From: Syntrophaceae bacterium UBA2280
GTDB lineage: Bacteria; Desulfobacterota; Syntrophia; Syntrophales; Smithellaceae
NCBI GenBank assembly: GCA_002347685.1
Contig: DDWS01000056.1
Coordinates: forward strand, 65,041 to 129,040
Direction: 5' to 3'
Length of the DNA stretch: 64,000 bases
Positions 17,350 through 25,362 of the stretch are shown one piece after another (the first letter of the stretch is position 1; each line of letters starts with the position of its first letter). The notes beneath the pieces are model-generated. The model was given only the letters and a program-made list of their open reading frames with translations, ran no database searches and was not told the origin of the DNA. Made by a program: the position numbers and the translations under genes.

Positions 17350-18837
17350 ATGAGCCGGATAGAAACCGAGGTATTAATCGTCGGTGGCGGGATTGCTGGC
17401 ACTGCCATAGCCAGGGAGCTCTCCAGGTACAAAGTTGATGCGACCCTGGTTGAGAAAGGGGCTGATTTCGGCCAGGGTATTACCAAATGCAGTTCCACCA
17501 TTATGTGTCAAGGATCTAATACCCTTGAGTTCAGGTCAGAATATCACAATAGTCGGTTGGTTTGGGCCGGCATGCCTTTAATGGCGCCCCTGTGCCAGGA
17601 GCTTAACATACCATTGAAGAAGATCGGGTCGCTGGAGCTGATCAAAAATCAGGCAGGAATGCGCCGTCCTGAAAAGATGATTCGAAGATTTAACGAATAT
17701 AGGGGCAAATACATTTCTCCCGATGTAGAACCGCTTCAGTTTATTGACAGGGAGACCCTTCGCAGCTGGGAGCCCAATCTGGACAGGAGATACATCGGTG
17801 CTTTATATGACCCCAACATTGCTGTAAACGACCCGGTGAGGCTGACCATAGCCCTGGCGGAGAATGCCGGACAAAATGGAGTCAACCTGTTGCTGGAGAC
17901 CGAAGTACTGGGCATATCAGCAGGGATAGATACATTCGAGGTCCAGACAAGTAAGGGCTCCATTAAATGCCGGTACATTATCAATGCGGCCGGGGAATAT
18001 ATAGGCAATCTGGCTCAAATGGCCAATGCCGATGACTTTGCTTTGTATCCGGTCAAAAGCTATCAAGCTGTTCTGGATAAGAAGATGGGCGGGTTGATCA
18101 GCCACATGGTCTTTTCGTCGGAAGATGGCATGGTGTCCCCTACGATCCATGGAAATTTATTCTTTGGGATATCCCCAGGGACTCAACGGTTGGGTAAGGC
18201 TCATGACCACTCCACCGACAAAAAACTGGCTGATACTGCCCTCAGGCGCGCCCAGGAATTGGTGCCTGACGTCTCATCCAAAGACATCATTAATTCCTTT
18301 GTTGGCTTTATTGTGTTTAGAAATTTTGAGATAGGATGGCACGAGTGTACGGTCGGTGTGTCAAGGTGGGTACCTCGATTTATCAATGCCAGTATTGGTT
18401 TTCCCGGAATTTGTGCCGCCCCGGCGGTAGCCAGGGAGATGGTCGAAATACTGACTCGGCATGGACTCCGGTTAGAAGAAAATCCCGAATTCAACCCATA
18501 CCAGAAAGCAATGCCCGATTTTAGCGAGCTTTCCGACGAAGAAAAAAAGAGGTTGATTGCTGAGGACCCGAGATATGGACATGTGGTCTGCCGTTGCGAG
18601 ACAGTAACTGAGGGAGAGATCGTCGAGGCCATTAAGAGGGGGGCAAAAACTCTCGATGGGGTTAAGTTCAGATGTAGACCGGGCATGGGACGTTGCCAGG
18701 GCGGCTTCTGCGGCCCCAGAGTAACCAAAATTCTGGCGCGTGAACTGGGCATCCCTGAGACAGAAGTGACGAAAAAGGGCGGCGAATCCCAGAATCTGAT
18801 GTACAAAAGCAAGGAATTACTGGAGGCACAACCATGA
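17350..18837 (+). CDS. GlpA-like FAD-dependent dehydrogenase with [2Fe-2S] BFD-like domain
   Basis: 495-aa flavoprotein of the DAO/GlpA family. FAD motif VLIVGGGIAGTAIARELSRY near residue 7; substrate domain ending around 375; then a BFD-like [2Fe-2S] domain (about 410-475) with Cys ligands in VVCRCETVTEGEI, FRCRPGMGRCQGGFCGP. It resembles anaerobic glycerol-3-phosphate dehydrogenase subunit A, but a GlpA role is not proven because no glycerol genes are near. It overlaps the GlpB-like gene by 4 bases and forms a conserved trio with it and DUF1667. Codon use looks more AT-tolerant than the flanks, consistent with acquisition. Confidence 0.9.
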   Translation: MSRIETEVLIVGGGIAGTAIARELSRYKVDATLVEKGADFGQGITKCSSTIMCQGSNTLEFRSEYHNSRLVWAGMPLMAPLCQELNIPLKKIGSLELIKNQAGMRRPEKMIRRFNEYRGKYISPDVEPLQFIDRETLRSWEPNLDRRYIGALYDPNIAVNDPVRLTIALAENAGQNGVNLLLETEVLGISAGIDTFEVQTSKGSIKCRYIINAAGEYIGNLAQMANADDFALYPVKSYQAVLDKKMGGLISHMVFSSEDGMVSPTIHGNLFFGISPGTQRLGKAHDHSTDKKLADTALRRAQELVPDVSSKDIINSFVGFIVFRNFEIGWHECTVGVSRWVPRFINASIGFPGICAAPAVAREMVEILTRHGLRLEENPEFNPYQKAMPDFSELSDEEKKRLIAEDPRYGHVVCRCETVTEGEIVEAIKRGAKTLDGVKFRCRPGMGRCQGGFCGPRVTKILARELGIPETEVTKKGGESQNLMYKSKELLEAQP

Positions 18838-20093
18838 AGCTGCAAGACGTAGATGTAGCCGTAATCGGCGCCGGACCAGCCGGAATGGCCGCTGCGATCA
18901 AGGCCAGGGAAGCGGGGGCTGAGCGTGTAGTGATTATGGAGCGGGCGGAAGAGTTGGGCGGACTGCTGCATCAGTGTGTGCATAATGGTTTTGGCTTACT
19001 CTATTTTAATCAGGACCTCACCGGCCCGGAATATGGGCATCGCTTCATTGAGAAGGTTATGGATACCGGGGTGAAGCCGCTGCTGGAAACCATGGTAGTC
19101 AGACTTACCGAGGACAGGCAGATTGGCGCAGTCAATGCCCGGGAGGGCTACATTACCTTCAAACCCAAGTCCATCGTTCTGGCTATGGGCTGTCGGGAAC
19201 GGAGCCGGGGAGCGCTAGATATACCGGGCACGAGACCGGCCGGCGTGCTCACTGCCGGAACGGCCCAGAGATATGTCAACGTTGAAGGATTTGTCCCGGG
19301 AAAGAAAATCGTCATTCTGGGCTCGGGTGACATAGGAATGATCATGGCTCGCCGTCTGACGCTGGAGGGAGCTCAGGTGGAGGCGGTAGTGGAGATGCTC
19401 CCTTACATAGGCGGTTTAATCAGGAACGAGGTGCAGTGTCTGCATGATTTTGAAATACCTTTGTTCCTGGAGCATACGGTTACCAGGATTCATGGTGAGG
19501 ATCGGGTAAGGGCAGTGACCATAGCCAGGGTGGATGGCAGAAGAAACCCGGTTGCGGGTACGGAGAAAACGATAGCATGTGACACACTCCTGTTATCGGT
19601 GGGTCTCATTCCGGAAAATGAACTGTCGGTAATGGCCGGGATACAATTAGACCCCGTTACCGGAGGGGCTCTGGTCGATGAAATGAGGCAAACGACGGTT
19701 TCCGGAGTATTTGCGGGTGGGAACGTGCTTCATGTCCATGATCTCGTTGATAACGTTTCCTGGGAAAGTGAACTGGCCGGGGAGAGTGCCGCCAGGTTTG
19801 CCCTGGAAGGGAAACCGCAAAAGCGAGGGGAGATCAGCATAAAGGCAGGAACAAACATCAGATACATTGTCCCCCAGACGATCAGCGGTCAAAGAGATGC
19901 AACCCTTTATATGAGGGTTACCGAACCGGAAGAAATGGTTAGGATTAAAGTAGGCGACATTCTGACAAAAGGGGTAAGAGCGGTAAAGCCCAGCGAGATG
20001 TTGAAGATTGAGCTTCCTGCAGAGACATTGAAGAAACTGAAGGAGGAAACAAAGGAAATCGTCGTAGACTGTGAGAAAAGAGGAGGGAAATAA
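18834..20093 (+). CDS. HcnB/GlpB-like FAD/NAD(P)-binding oxidoreductase
   Basis: 419-aa two-dinucleotide-domain flavoprotein. N-terminal VAVIGAGPAGMAAAIKA; GGLLHQCVHNGFG; second motif IVILGSGDIGMIMARRLTLEGA around residue 160; FAGGNVLHVHDLVDNV near 290. Related to the pyridine-nucleotide oxidoreductase subunits of sarcosine oxidase, hydrogen cyanide synthase and the COG0446 partners of GlpA-like proteins. It would take electrons from the GlpA-like subunit or pass them to NAD(P). Its end is followed at once by DUF1667, its usual companion. Confidence 0.9.
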   Translation: MKLQDVDVAVIGAGPAGMAAAIKAREAGAERVVIMERAEELGGLLHQCVHNGFGLLYFNQDLTGPEYGHRFIEKVMDTGVKPLLETMVVRLTEDRQIGAVNAREGYITFKPKSIVLAMGCRERSRGALDIPGTRPAGVLTAGTAQRYVNVEGFVPGKKIVILGSGDIGMIMARRLTLEGAQVEAVVEMLPYIGGLIRNEVQCLHDFEIPLFLEHTVTRIHGEDRVRAVTIARVDGRRNPVAGTEKTIACDTLLLSVGLIPENELSVMAGIQLDPVTGGALVDEMRQTTVSGVFAGGNVLHVHDLVDNVSWESELAGESAARFALEGKPQKRGEISIKAGTNIRYIVPQTISGQRDATLYMRVTEPEEMVRIKVGDILTKGVRAVKPSEMLKIELPAETLKKLKEETKEIVVDCEKRGGK

Positions 20094-20094
20094 G

Positions 20095-20463
20095 GTGGCA
20101 CAAGAGAATACGTTCATCTGCATCGGTTGTCCCCTCGGTTGTGAGGTAACGTTAACCATAAATAAAAAAGGAGACGTGGTCGGATTTGCCAACAATAAAT
20201 GCAAGGAAGGGGAAAAGTACGTCCTGGAAGAGTACAGAAACCCGGTTCGTACGCTTACGGCTACTGTTCTTACTCAAAGTAGTTCTCAACCCTTACTGGC
20301 AGTGAGAACCAACAAACCAATATTGAAGACGATGCTTGTACAAAGCATGACGGTTTTAGCCCGGGCAAGGGTAAAAGCTCCTGTCAAAATGGGTGATGTT
20401 ATTGTCGCCAATCTGCTGGATACCGGTGCTGATGTGGTGGCAAGCAGCAATCTGTCTTCCTAG
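20095..20463 (+). CDS. DUF1667 protein, third member of the GlpA/GlpB-like trio
   Basis: 122-aa protein with the N-terminal metal-binding motif FICIGCPLGCEVTLTI and a further Cys in NNKCKEGEKY, giving a CxxxxC and C pattern expected for an Fe-S or zinc site. The C-terminal half (YRNPVRTLTATV, VKAPVKMGDVIVANL) is conserved in DUF1667. GTG 20095 is used as the start because AGGAGGG lies 7 bases upstream; an alternative GTG at 20071 lies inside the previous gene. It probably completes a three-subunit dehydrogenase. Confidence 0.86.
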   Translation: MAQENTFICIGCPLGCEVTLTINKKGDVVGFANNKCKEGEKYVLEEYRNPVRTLTATVLTQSSSQPLLAVRTNKPILKTMLVQSMTVLARARVKAPVKMGDVIVANLLDTGADVVASSNLSS

Positions 20464-20489
20464 ACAAAAAATGAGGGGGTGTTTTTTTA

Positions 20490-20942
20490 ATGGAAAAAAT
20501 AACTTTGGAAATGGCTGAAAAGATGCTCGAGGCTGCTGAACGGTGGGCTACACTCTCCGGCTATCCGAGCAGCATTGCGGTAGTTGATGAAGCGGGTGCA
20601 GTGATTGCCGTCCATCGAATGGATGGTGCCGGGCCAATGACTACGGATATTTCAATTAATAAGGCCTTTTCAGCAGTTTATTCAGGCGCGCCTACATTGA
20701 TGCTGGCCAGATTATTAGACCCCCGCATGACAGGCAAAACAATCGGTAGCGGTGGACTCGGGCTACTGACGCAAGCGAGACTTCGTCTGATGTTCATTCC
20801 CGGCGGCAATCCAATCCGAGATGGAGAAATGAAGGTGATCGGCGGGATTGGCTGTAGTGGTATTCCTGATGGTGTAGGTGAAATAAGCGATACGACCGCT
20901 GTTCAAGCCGGGTATGCCGCCATTTATGAGGAACACGATTAA
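20490..20942 (+). CDS. GlcG/HbpS family protein (copy 1)
   Basis: 150-aa GlcG/HbpS (DUF336) protein. Family pattern: the N-terminal helix ITLEMAEKMLEAAERWA, strand IAVVDEAGAVIAVHRMDGA, INKAFSAV, and GLLTQARLRLMFIPGGNPIRDGEMKVIGGIGCSG. Members bind haem, cobalamin or small ligands, or act as accessory proteins of dehydrogenases; here the role is unknown. It follows DUF1667 by 26 bases and is related to the next gene by duplication. Confidence 0.88.
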   Translation: MEKITLEMAEKMLEAAERWATLSGYPSSIAVVDEAGAVIAVHRMDGAGPMTTDISINKAFSAVYSGAPTLMLARLLDPRMTGKTIGSGGLGLLTQARLRLMFIPGGNPIRDGEMKVIGGIGCSGIPDGVGEISDTTAVQAGYAAIYEEHD

Positions 20943-20977
20943 CTGAGCTAACACGAAATGACGAGGAGACCAGCGCT

Positions 20978-21409
20978 ATGGTTATGAATATCGATACTGC
21001 CAAGAAAGTGATTAAGGCTGCAATAAAACAGGCCCGCGAAATGAACAGGTTGTGTAGTGTTGCCGTTGTTGATGCCAGAGGATTTTTGGTCGCTCTCCAC
21101 CGAATGGACCAAGCCTTGATCCCGACGGTTGACATTGCCCGTGATAAGGCATGGACTGCCGCCACTTTTAGAATGCCGAGCTCAGATGTGGGTCGGTTTG
21201 GTGACCCTTCAAGCCCCGGCTTTGGATTTAATACACAAAACTGGAATGACCGTTTAACAACCATCCCCGGCGGGCTGCCGATTAAGGACGGCGATGAGGT
21301 TGTCGGAGGAGTCGGGGTATGCGGGGGGACTCCCGAGGAAGATGTAACGGTCTGCCGGGCTGCACTCGATAAGGTGTTCGCTTCAGTCGGAGTTGATGCG
21401 AAAATTTGA
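20978..21409 (+). CDS. GlcG/HbpS family protein (copy 2)
   Basis: 143-aa paralogue of the preceding gene, with the same fold pattern (VAVVDARGFLVALHRMDQA, ARDKAWTAATF, TTIPGGLPIKDGDEVVGGVGVCGG, EEDVTVCRAALDKVF). Its loop after the second helix differs, including FGDPSSPGFGFNTQN, so the two probably bind different ligands or form a hetero-oligomer. Start ATG 20978 with GAGGAGA upstream. It ends the island operon; a 319-base gap follows. Confidence 0.87.
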   Translation: MVMNIDTAKKVIKAAIKQAREMNRLCSVAVVDARGFLVALHRMDQALIPTVDIARDKAWTAATFRMPSSDVGRFGDPSSPGFGFNTQNWNDRLTTIPGGLPIKDGDEVVGGVGVCGGTPEEDVTVCRAALDKVFASVGVDAKI

Positions 21410-21728
21410 TAAATATTAATCTCATACACCGAAGTTTATGGAAAAATCGTTCTCGCCTGTCAATGTCAATACAAAAGCTCACAGAAGAGTTCAAGCGAAA
21501 CGAAACAAGGAGCGGTGGGAAATAACGAAGGATATTGACCCATCAAATGGCGAATCGGATGCAATTGCCTTTGATTCGCGTGGCAGAACTATTTAAGACC
21601 TTTGATTTGCCAGAAATATTCAACTGGCTCTTTTCAGACTGAATGTGGTATATTTTCACATCTGATGTTGAAAGTGTGTGTCTGGTAATTTTTTAAAATA
21701 ATGTTAGCCGCATAAAGGAGGTTGCAGT
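21410..21728. other. Intergenic region before the rhodanese gene
   Basis: A 319-base AT-rich gap. A 52-codon open frame from ATG 21438 lacks a ribosome site and homology I recognise. An imperfect inverted repeat TGTGG-tatattt-TCACA is near 21645-21662, upstream of possible promoter-like AT-rich sequence (TTGAAA near 21669). AAAGGAGG at about 21714 is the ribosome site of the rhodanese gene. Confidence 0.4.
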
Positions 21729-22625
21729 ATGAAAAGCAATGTTTTGAACAAACTCCTTGTTTTCATTTCGCTCATCCTTTTGCTTCCGTCAACCGCTCTG
21801 GCTCGTGATATCGCTCCGATTGTTTCCACCGACTGGCTACAGGCCAATCTCAAGAATCCCAAACTGATTGTTTTGGACATCCGGAGCGTGGAAGAATACC
21901 GCGAAGGCCATATCCCCGGCGCGCTCAGTGCCTATTACGGCGCCTGGGCCTATATGAGAGACGGCATGTATTCCTCCCTGCCGGAGAAAGACGACATAGA
22001 CGATACCGTCGGATATTTCGGCATCGGTTTTGACAACTGGATTGTGGTTGTCGGCTGCATGGACACGCCGAGGCGCAGCTATCAGAGCGCCAGAGTCGCC
22101 TGCACGCTTCAGTACGCGGGCGTTGAAAACGTTGCGCTGCTGGACGGCGGCATCAACAAGTGGGTCAGTGAAAAAAAACCCTTATCTGTGAAAATTGAAA
22201 GGGGTAAAGCAAAGAATTTCAAAGGCAACTACTCAGGAGATAAATTCGCAACCAAAGACTACATCAAGGAAAACCTCGGTAAGCTGATTTTGCTCGATAC
22301 CCGCGAACGGGAATTCTTTACCGGTGAGAAAAAAATGGATTGCGTTCCCAAATCGGGCCACATCCCCGGCGCGTTCAACATGCCCACTTCCTGCGCATTC
22401 AATGATGACAAAACATTTAAAACGAAAGAAGAGCTGGCGGAGATTGTCGAAGCAGCCGCCGGAAAAGATCGCAATGCCGCCATTGTCACCTACTGCGATA
22501 TCGGCCAGTGCTGCCCGACCTGGGCGTATCTGATGACGCAGGTGCTGGGCTATACCGACGTCCGTCTCTATGAGAACGCGATGCAGGGCTGGGCACAGGA
22601 CCCTGAAGCCCCTGTCGAACGCTGA
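21729..22625 (+). CDS. Periplasmic two-domain rhodanese-like sulfurtransferase
   Basis: 298-aa secreted protein: signal peptide of about 25 residues ending TALA-RD, then two rhodanese domains. The first has LIVLDIRSVEEYREGHIPGALSAYYG; the second has LILLDTREREFF, then SGHIPGAFNMP, and the active-site loop TYCDIGQCCPTW, where Cys occupies the catalytic position. The first domain has GCMDTPRR at its loop. It probably handles persulfide or thiosulfate sulfur, or a soft metal, in the periplasm. It precedes the AraC regulator by 21 bases and so may be co-transcribed with it. Confidence 0.86.
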   Translation: MKSNVLNKLLVFISLILLLPSTALARDIAPIVSTDWLQANLKNPKLIVLDIRSVEEYREGHIPGALSAYYGAWAYMRDGMYSSLPEKDDIDDTVGYFGIGFDNWIVVVGCMDTPRRSYQSARVACTLQYAGVENVALLDGGINKWVSEKKPLSVKIERGKAKNFKGNYSGDKFATKDYIKENLGKLILLDTREREFFTGEKKMDCVPKSGHIPGAFNMPTSCAFNDDKTFKTKEELAEIVEAAAGKDRNAAIVTYCDIGQCCPTWAYLMTQVLGYTDVRLYENAMQGWAQDPEAPVER

Positions 22626-22646
22626 GAAAAGAAGGTTTGGACCAAC

Positions 22647-23504
22647 ATGACCCATCCGGCTGTAAGTTATTTTAATAATAGCGTATTCTGTTCCGTCAGA
22701 ACCACCAAAGCAATCGAAAAGGAACAGTTCGTGCCGGATCACGCACTGATTCATATTCTGGCAGGCCATCTGGATGTTTTAGACGCGGACTCTCACAACA
22801 CATTCCCGTCAGGAGACACGCTTTTCGTCAGAAGAAACAGTCTGGCAAAATTTATCAAAACCCCGCCGGCGAACGGAGAGCCTTTCAGGGCCATCAGTAT
22901 CTTTATCAAGAAACATTTCCTCAGGGAATATTTCGCCAAAAACAGTCATGGAAATGACATTCCCCAGCATGCCAGCACCAACATCAGGATCAAGAAAGTG
23001 CCATCGACGCCGTTAATGCAGGGGTTTTTTTCATCCATCACTCCCTACTTCGATTCCGGCATTGTATTCGACACGGACCTTATGGAAATCAAAACCAGGG
23101 AAGCCATCGTGATTCTGGTGCAGGTGGATCCTTCCCTGCGCCAAAGCCTGATTGATTTCAGCGATCCGGGAAAGATTGATCTCGAAGAATTTATGTGCAA
23201 GAATTTTATGTTTAATGTGTCTTTAGAAACTTTTGCCAAAATGACCGGCAGAAGTCTTTCGACCTTTAAAAGAGATTTCGAAAAAATATTCGACATGTCC
23301 CCGAGCCGCTGGCTCAAGAATAAGCGCCTTGAGCATGCCCACTACCTTATCAAGGAACAACACAAAACACCTTCCGACGTCTACCTGGAGGTAGGCTTTG
23401 AAAATCTATCGCATTTTTCCTCGTCCTTTAAGGCGGCATACGGATATAATCCGTCGGTTCTATTTGAACCGCACAGCAAAGTCACTTTGAACTCCCGGCA
23501 GTAA
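22647..23504 (+). CDS. AraC family transcriptional regulator (ExsA-like)
   Basis: 285-aa regulator. The N-terminal 170 residues look like a cupin-type sensing domain with the HALIHILAGHLDVLDAD and FPSGDTLFVRRNSLAKF strands. The C-terminal part (about 185-280) is an AraC HTH pair: FAKMTGRSLSTFKRDFEKIF, SPSRWLKNKRLEHAHYLI, and VYLEVGFENLSHFSSSFKAAYGYNPS. The ligand is unknown. It lies just before the MerB-like selenoprotein gene on the same strand (59-base gap) and is the most likely regulator of that cluster. Its last 22 codons are duplicated at 16113. Confidence 0.9.
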   Translation: MTHPAVSYFNNSVFCSVRTTKAIEKEQFVPDHALIHILAGHLDVLDADSHNTFPSGDTLFVRRNSLAKFIKTPPANGEPFRAISIFIKKHFLREYFAKNSHGNDIPQHASTNIRIKKVPSTPLMQGFFSSITPYFDSGIVFDTDLMEIKTREAIVILVQVDPSLRQSLIDFSDPGKIDLEEFMCKNFMFNVSLETFAKMTGRSLSTFKRDFEKIFDMSPSRWLKNKRLEHAHYLIKEQHKTPSDVYLEVGFENLSHFSSSFKAAYGYNPSVLFEPHSKVTLNSRQ

Positions 23505-23563
23505 CGGGAAAACGGCATTTGCTGTATATTCCGCTTCAAACATCATTCAAGGAGGAAAGAGCT

Positions 23564-24271
23564 ATGGATAAACCCGCGGCATTGGCAAAAACATTCCATA
23601 TGATCATGAAGCGTATGGTCGAAACCGGACAGGCGCCCCATTACACGGAGATAGCCGGGGAACTGGGGATTGCCATGGAGGAAGGCCGGAAAATCCTGCA
23701 TGAGCTGTTCACACCAAAAATTCCGGGCTGGCTTTTCCCCAATACGGATTTCATCGCTTCGTTCGCGCCTTTCAACAATCTTCCCACACAATTTAAAATC
23801 ACGGTGGATGGCCGGCAAAAATGGTTCGGTCAGTGAGCGTTCGAATCGCTGGCGGTCTGCTGGCTGTTCCCGGGTAAAAAAGTGGAAATTGACACCCCCT
23901 GCCTTGATTGCGGCAAACCCATTCACCTGGAGGTTCAAGACGGCGTCATCCTGAAAGCGGAACCTGAAGGAATGATCGGATACGTGGCGGTGCCTCTGCT
24001 CCAGTGGAACAACGATGTAAGCTATGCCTGAACAACCATGACTTTCTTCCGGTCGGAAGAACACCTTCGCAACTGGGCGCTCTTTAAACCCGGTACTGAA
24101 GAGGGAATCATTTCATTGCCCGATCTGATCAAGCTCTTTTCAGGCAACATGTTTCGCCGCAGGCTCGATCCCGATTATCTCTTCCACCTGCGCGAATACG
24201 GGATCGATTTTATAAACACTCTGCAGGAAATCGGCAAAGTCGGGCCATTCTGGTCTCTGAAGAAACCCTGA
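23564..24271 (+). CDS. MerB-like (organomercurial lyase family) protein with two selenocysteines (TGA at 23834 and 24029)
   Basis: 235-aa reading through two TGA codons from ATG 23564 (AAGGAGGAAAGA upstream) to TGA 24269-24271. MerB Cys96 in WCALD corresponds to Gln-Sec-AFE, Sec91; MerB Cys159 in FCCHVHFF corresponds to YA-Sec-TTMTFF, Sec156 (65 versus 63 residues apart). The structural Cys region HCAATG matches PCLDCGKP. MerB Asp99 is Glu94 here. The tail LRNWALFKPGTEEGIIS follows MerB EDWASKHQGLEGLAIVS. Both TGAs are followed by hairpins with GGUC-type loops at SelB spacing. MerB cleaves carbon-mercury bonds with two Cys and an Asp; two Sec would give a selenol version. Substrate unproven; it need not be mercury. 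Confidence 0.9.
23848..23864 (+). promoter_or_regulatory. SECIS hairpin for Sec91 of the MerB-like gene
   Basis: gctggc (23848-23853) pairs with gctggc (23859-23864) through four Watson-Crick and two G-U pairs, around the loop ggtct. The loop starts 18 bases past TGA 23834-23836, leaving a 17-base spacer, the same as in the E. coli fdhF SECIS as I recall it, whose loop is aggtct. Confidence 0.85.
24044..24061 (+). promoter_or_regulatory. SECIS hairpin for Sec156 of the MerB-like gene
   Basis: ttcttcc (24044-24050) pairs perfectly with ggaagaa (24055-24061), around the loop ggtc. The loop starts 20 bases after TGA 24029-24031. The perfect 7-bp stem and the GGUC loop make this the cleanest SECIS of the three genes. 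Confidence 0.87.
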
Positions 24272-24329
24272 GCACCCGGCAGGAAACTGTCGGGATGAGA
24301 ATAAAAGAAGCAGAAAACGGAGGTCTTGA

Positions 24330-25361
24330 ATGTATAAGCTGAAATGGAAAGAAAAGGTTTGCGCGACATGCCCCTCGGCCGATTGTCTTTTGAAGTGCCA
24401 GTACATGTCCTTCTCCGGCCATGACGAGGCCCACGGGGAAATGATGAAGGTTTGTCGGGGTGAGGACTCCCGGGTGCTTCATGAATGCGCCACCTGCTAC
24501 GCCTGCGAAGAGTATTGCACAAGAGGCAACCACCCCTTTTACCTGATCAGCGAGCGCCGTGAGGAAAAAGGCCTGTTCACGGCCCCCCGCCCCATCACCA
24601 ATCAGTGGATCAACATGACTCAGATGCAAGGCAAATATATGGTGGGGCCGATAAAAGACAAGGCCCTCTCCTGCTGTTATATCCCCGATCTCGGCATTCT
24701 GGGGCAGGGCGAGATATTTAAAGATGTGGCCTCGGCAGTCGCCTTCGGGGCCGAATTCATGTGCCCCGCTGTCCATACCCACTTCGCCCGGATGTCGGTG
24801 ATTACCGAACGTCTGCCCAAAGTCATCGATAATTTCGCCAAACTCGGGGTCAAGGAAGTCATCTGCCTTCACGATGAATGCTACGGCACGTTCACAGCCA
24901 TCGCCGATGCCTACGGGATAGAAGTTCCCTTTAAGCCCGTTTATTATATGGATTTCGTTCTGGATCGGATGAAGGAATTGAAAGACCGTATCAAACCCCT
25001 CAACATCAAGGTCGCCTATCAGCGTCCCTGTTCCAACCGCCTCATCCCCGACAAATTCCCTCTCGTTTACGAAATTCTGGACCTCATCGGGGTGGAGATT
25101 CCCGACCGTGAGTACCAGGGCGAAAATTGCCTTTGCTGCGGAGAAATTATCCGGTCGGTATCGGGCTACAAGCTCGCTGACGATGTTCAGGAGAGGAACT
25201 TAAATGATATGATCGCCGCAGGCGCTTCCCACTGCGTCTTCAACTGTCCGGCGTGCCAGTCGAGCCTGTCGGAAAAGGTTGTCAAAAAAGGACTTAAGCC
25301 CATCCACATCATTGACCTGTGCAAGATAGCCATTGGTGAAAAAGAAAGGGAGGTGCTGTAA
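24330..25361 (+). CDS. HdrB-like CCG-domain iron-sulfur protein
   Basis: 343-aa soluble protein. N-terminal ferredoxin-like cysteines (VCATCPSADCLLKC, ECATCYACEEYC), then a CCG domain with PCSNRLIP, NCLCCGEIIRS and a late CVFNCPACQSS. CCG domains carry non-cubane [4Fe-4S] clusters in heterodisulfide reductase HdrB and lactate/glycolate oxidase partners. The stop is 1 base before the next gene, which is FAD-linked oxidase, so it likely belongs to the same complex. A broken copy of its 5' end is at 16286. Confidence 0.85.
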   Translation: MYKLKWKEKVCATCPSADCLLKCQYMSFSGHDEAHGEMMKVCRGEDSRVLHECATCYACEEYCTRGNHPFYLISERREEKGLFTAPRPITNQWINMTQMQGKYMVGPIKDKALSCCYIPDLGILGQGEIFKDVASAVAFGAEFMCPAVHTHFARMSVITERLPKVIDNFAKLGVKEVICLHDECYGTFTAIADAYGIEVPFKPVYYMDFVLDRMKELKDRIKPLNIKVAYQRPCSNRLIPDKFPLVYEILDLIGVEIPDREYQGENCLCCGEIIRSVSGYKLADDVQERNLNDMIAAGASHCVFNCPACQSSLSEKVVKKGLKPIHIIDLCKIAIGEKEREVL

Positions 25362-25362
25362 G

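Noticed and set aside
21438..21596. 52-codon open frame in the gap before the rhodanese gene
   Set aside because: No ribosome site and no recognised family; ends in a region of AT-rich non-coding sequence.
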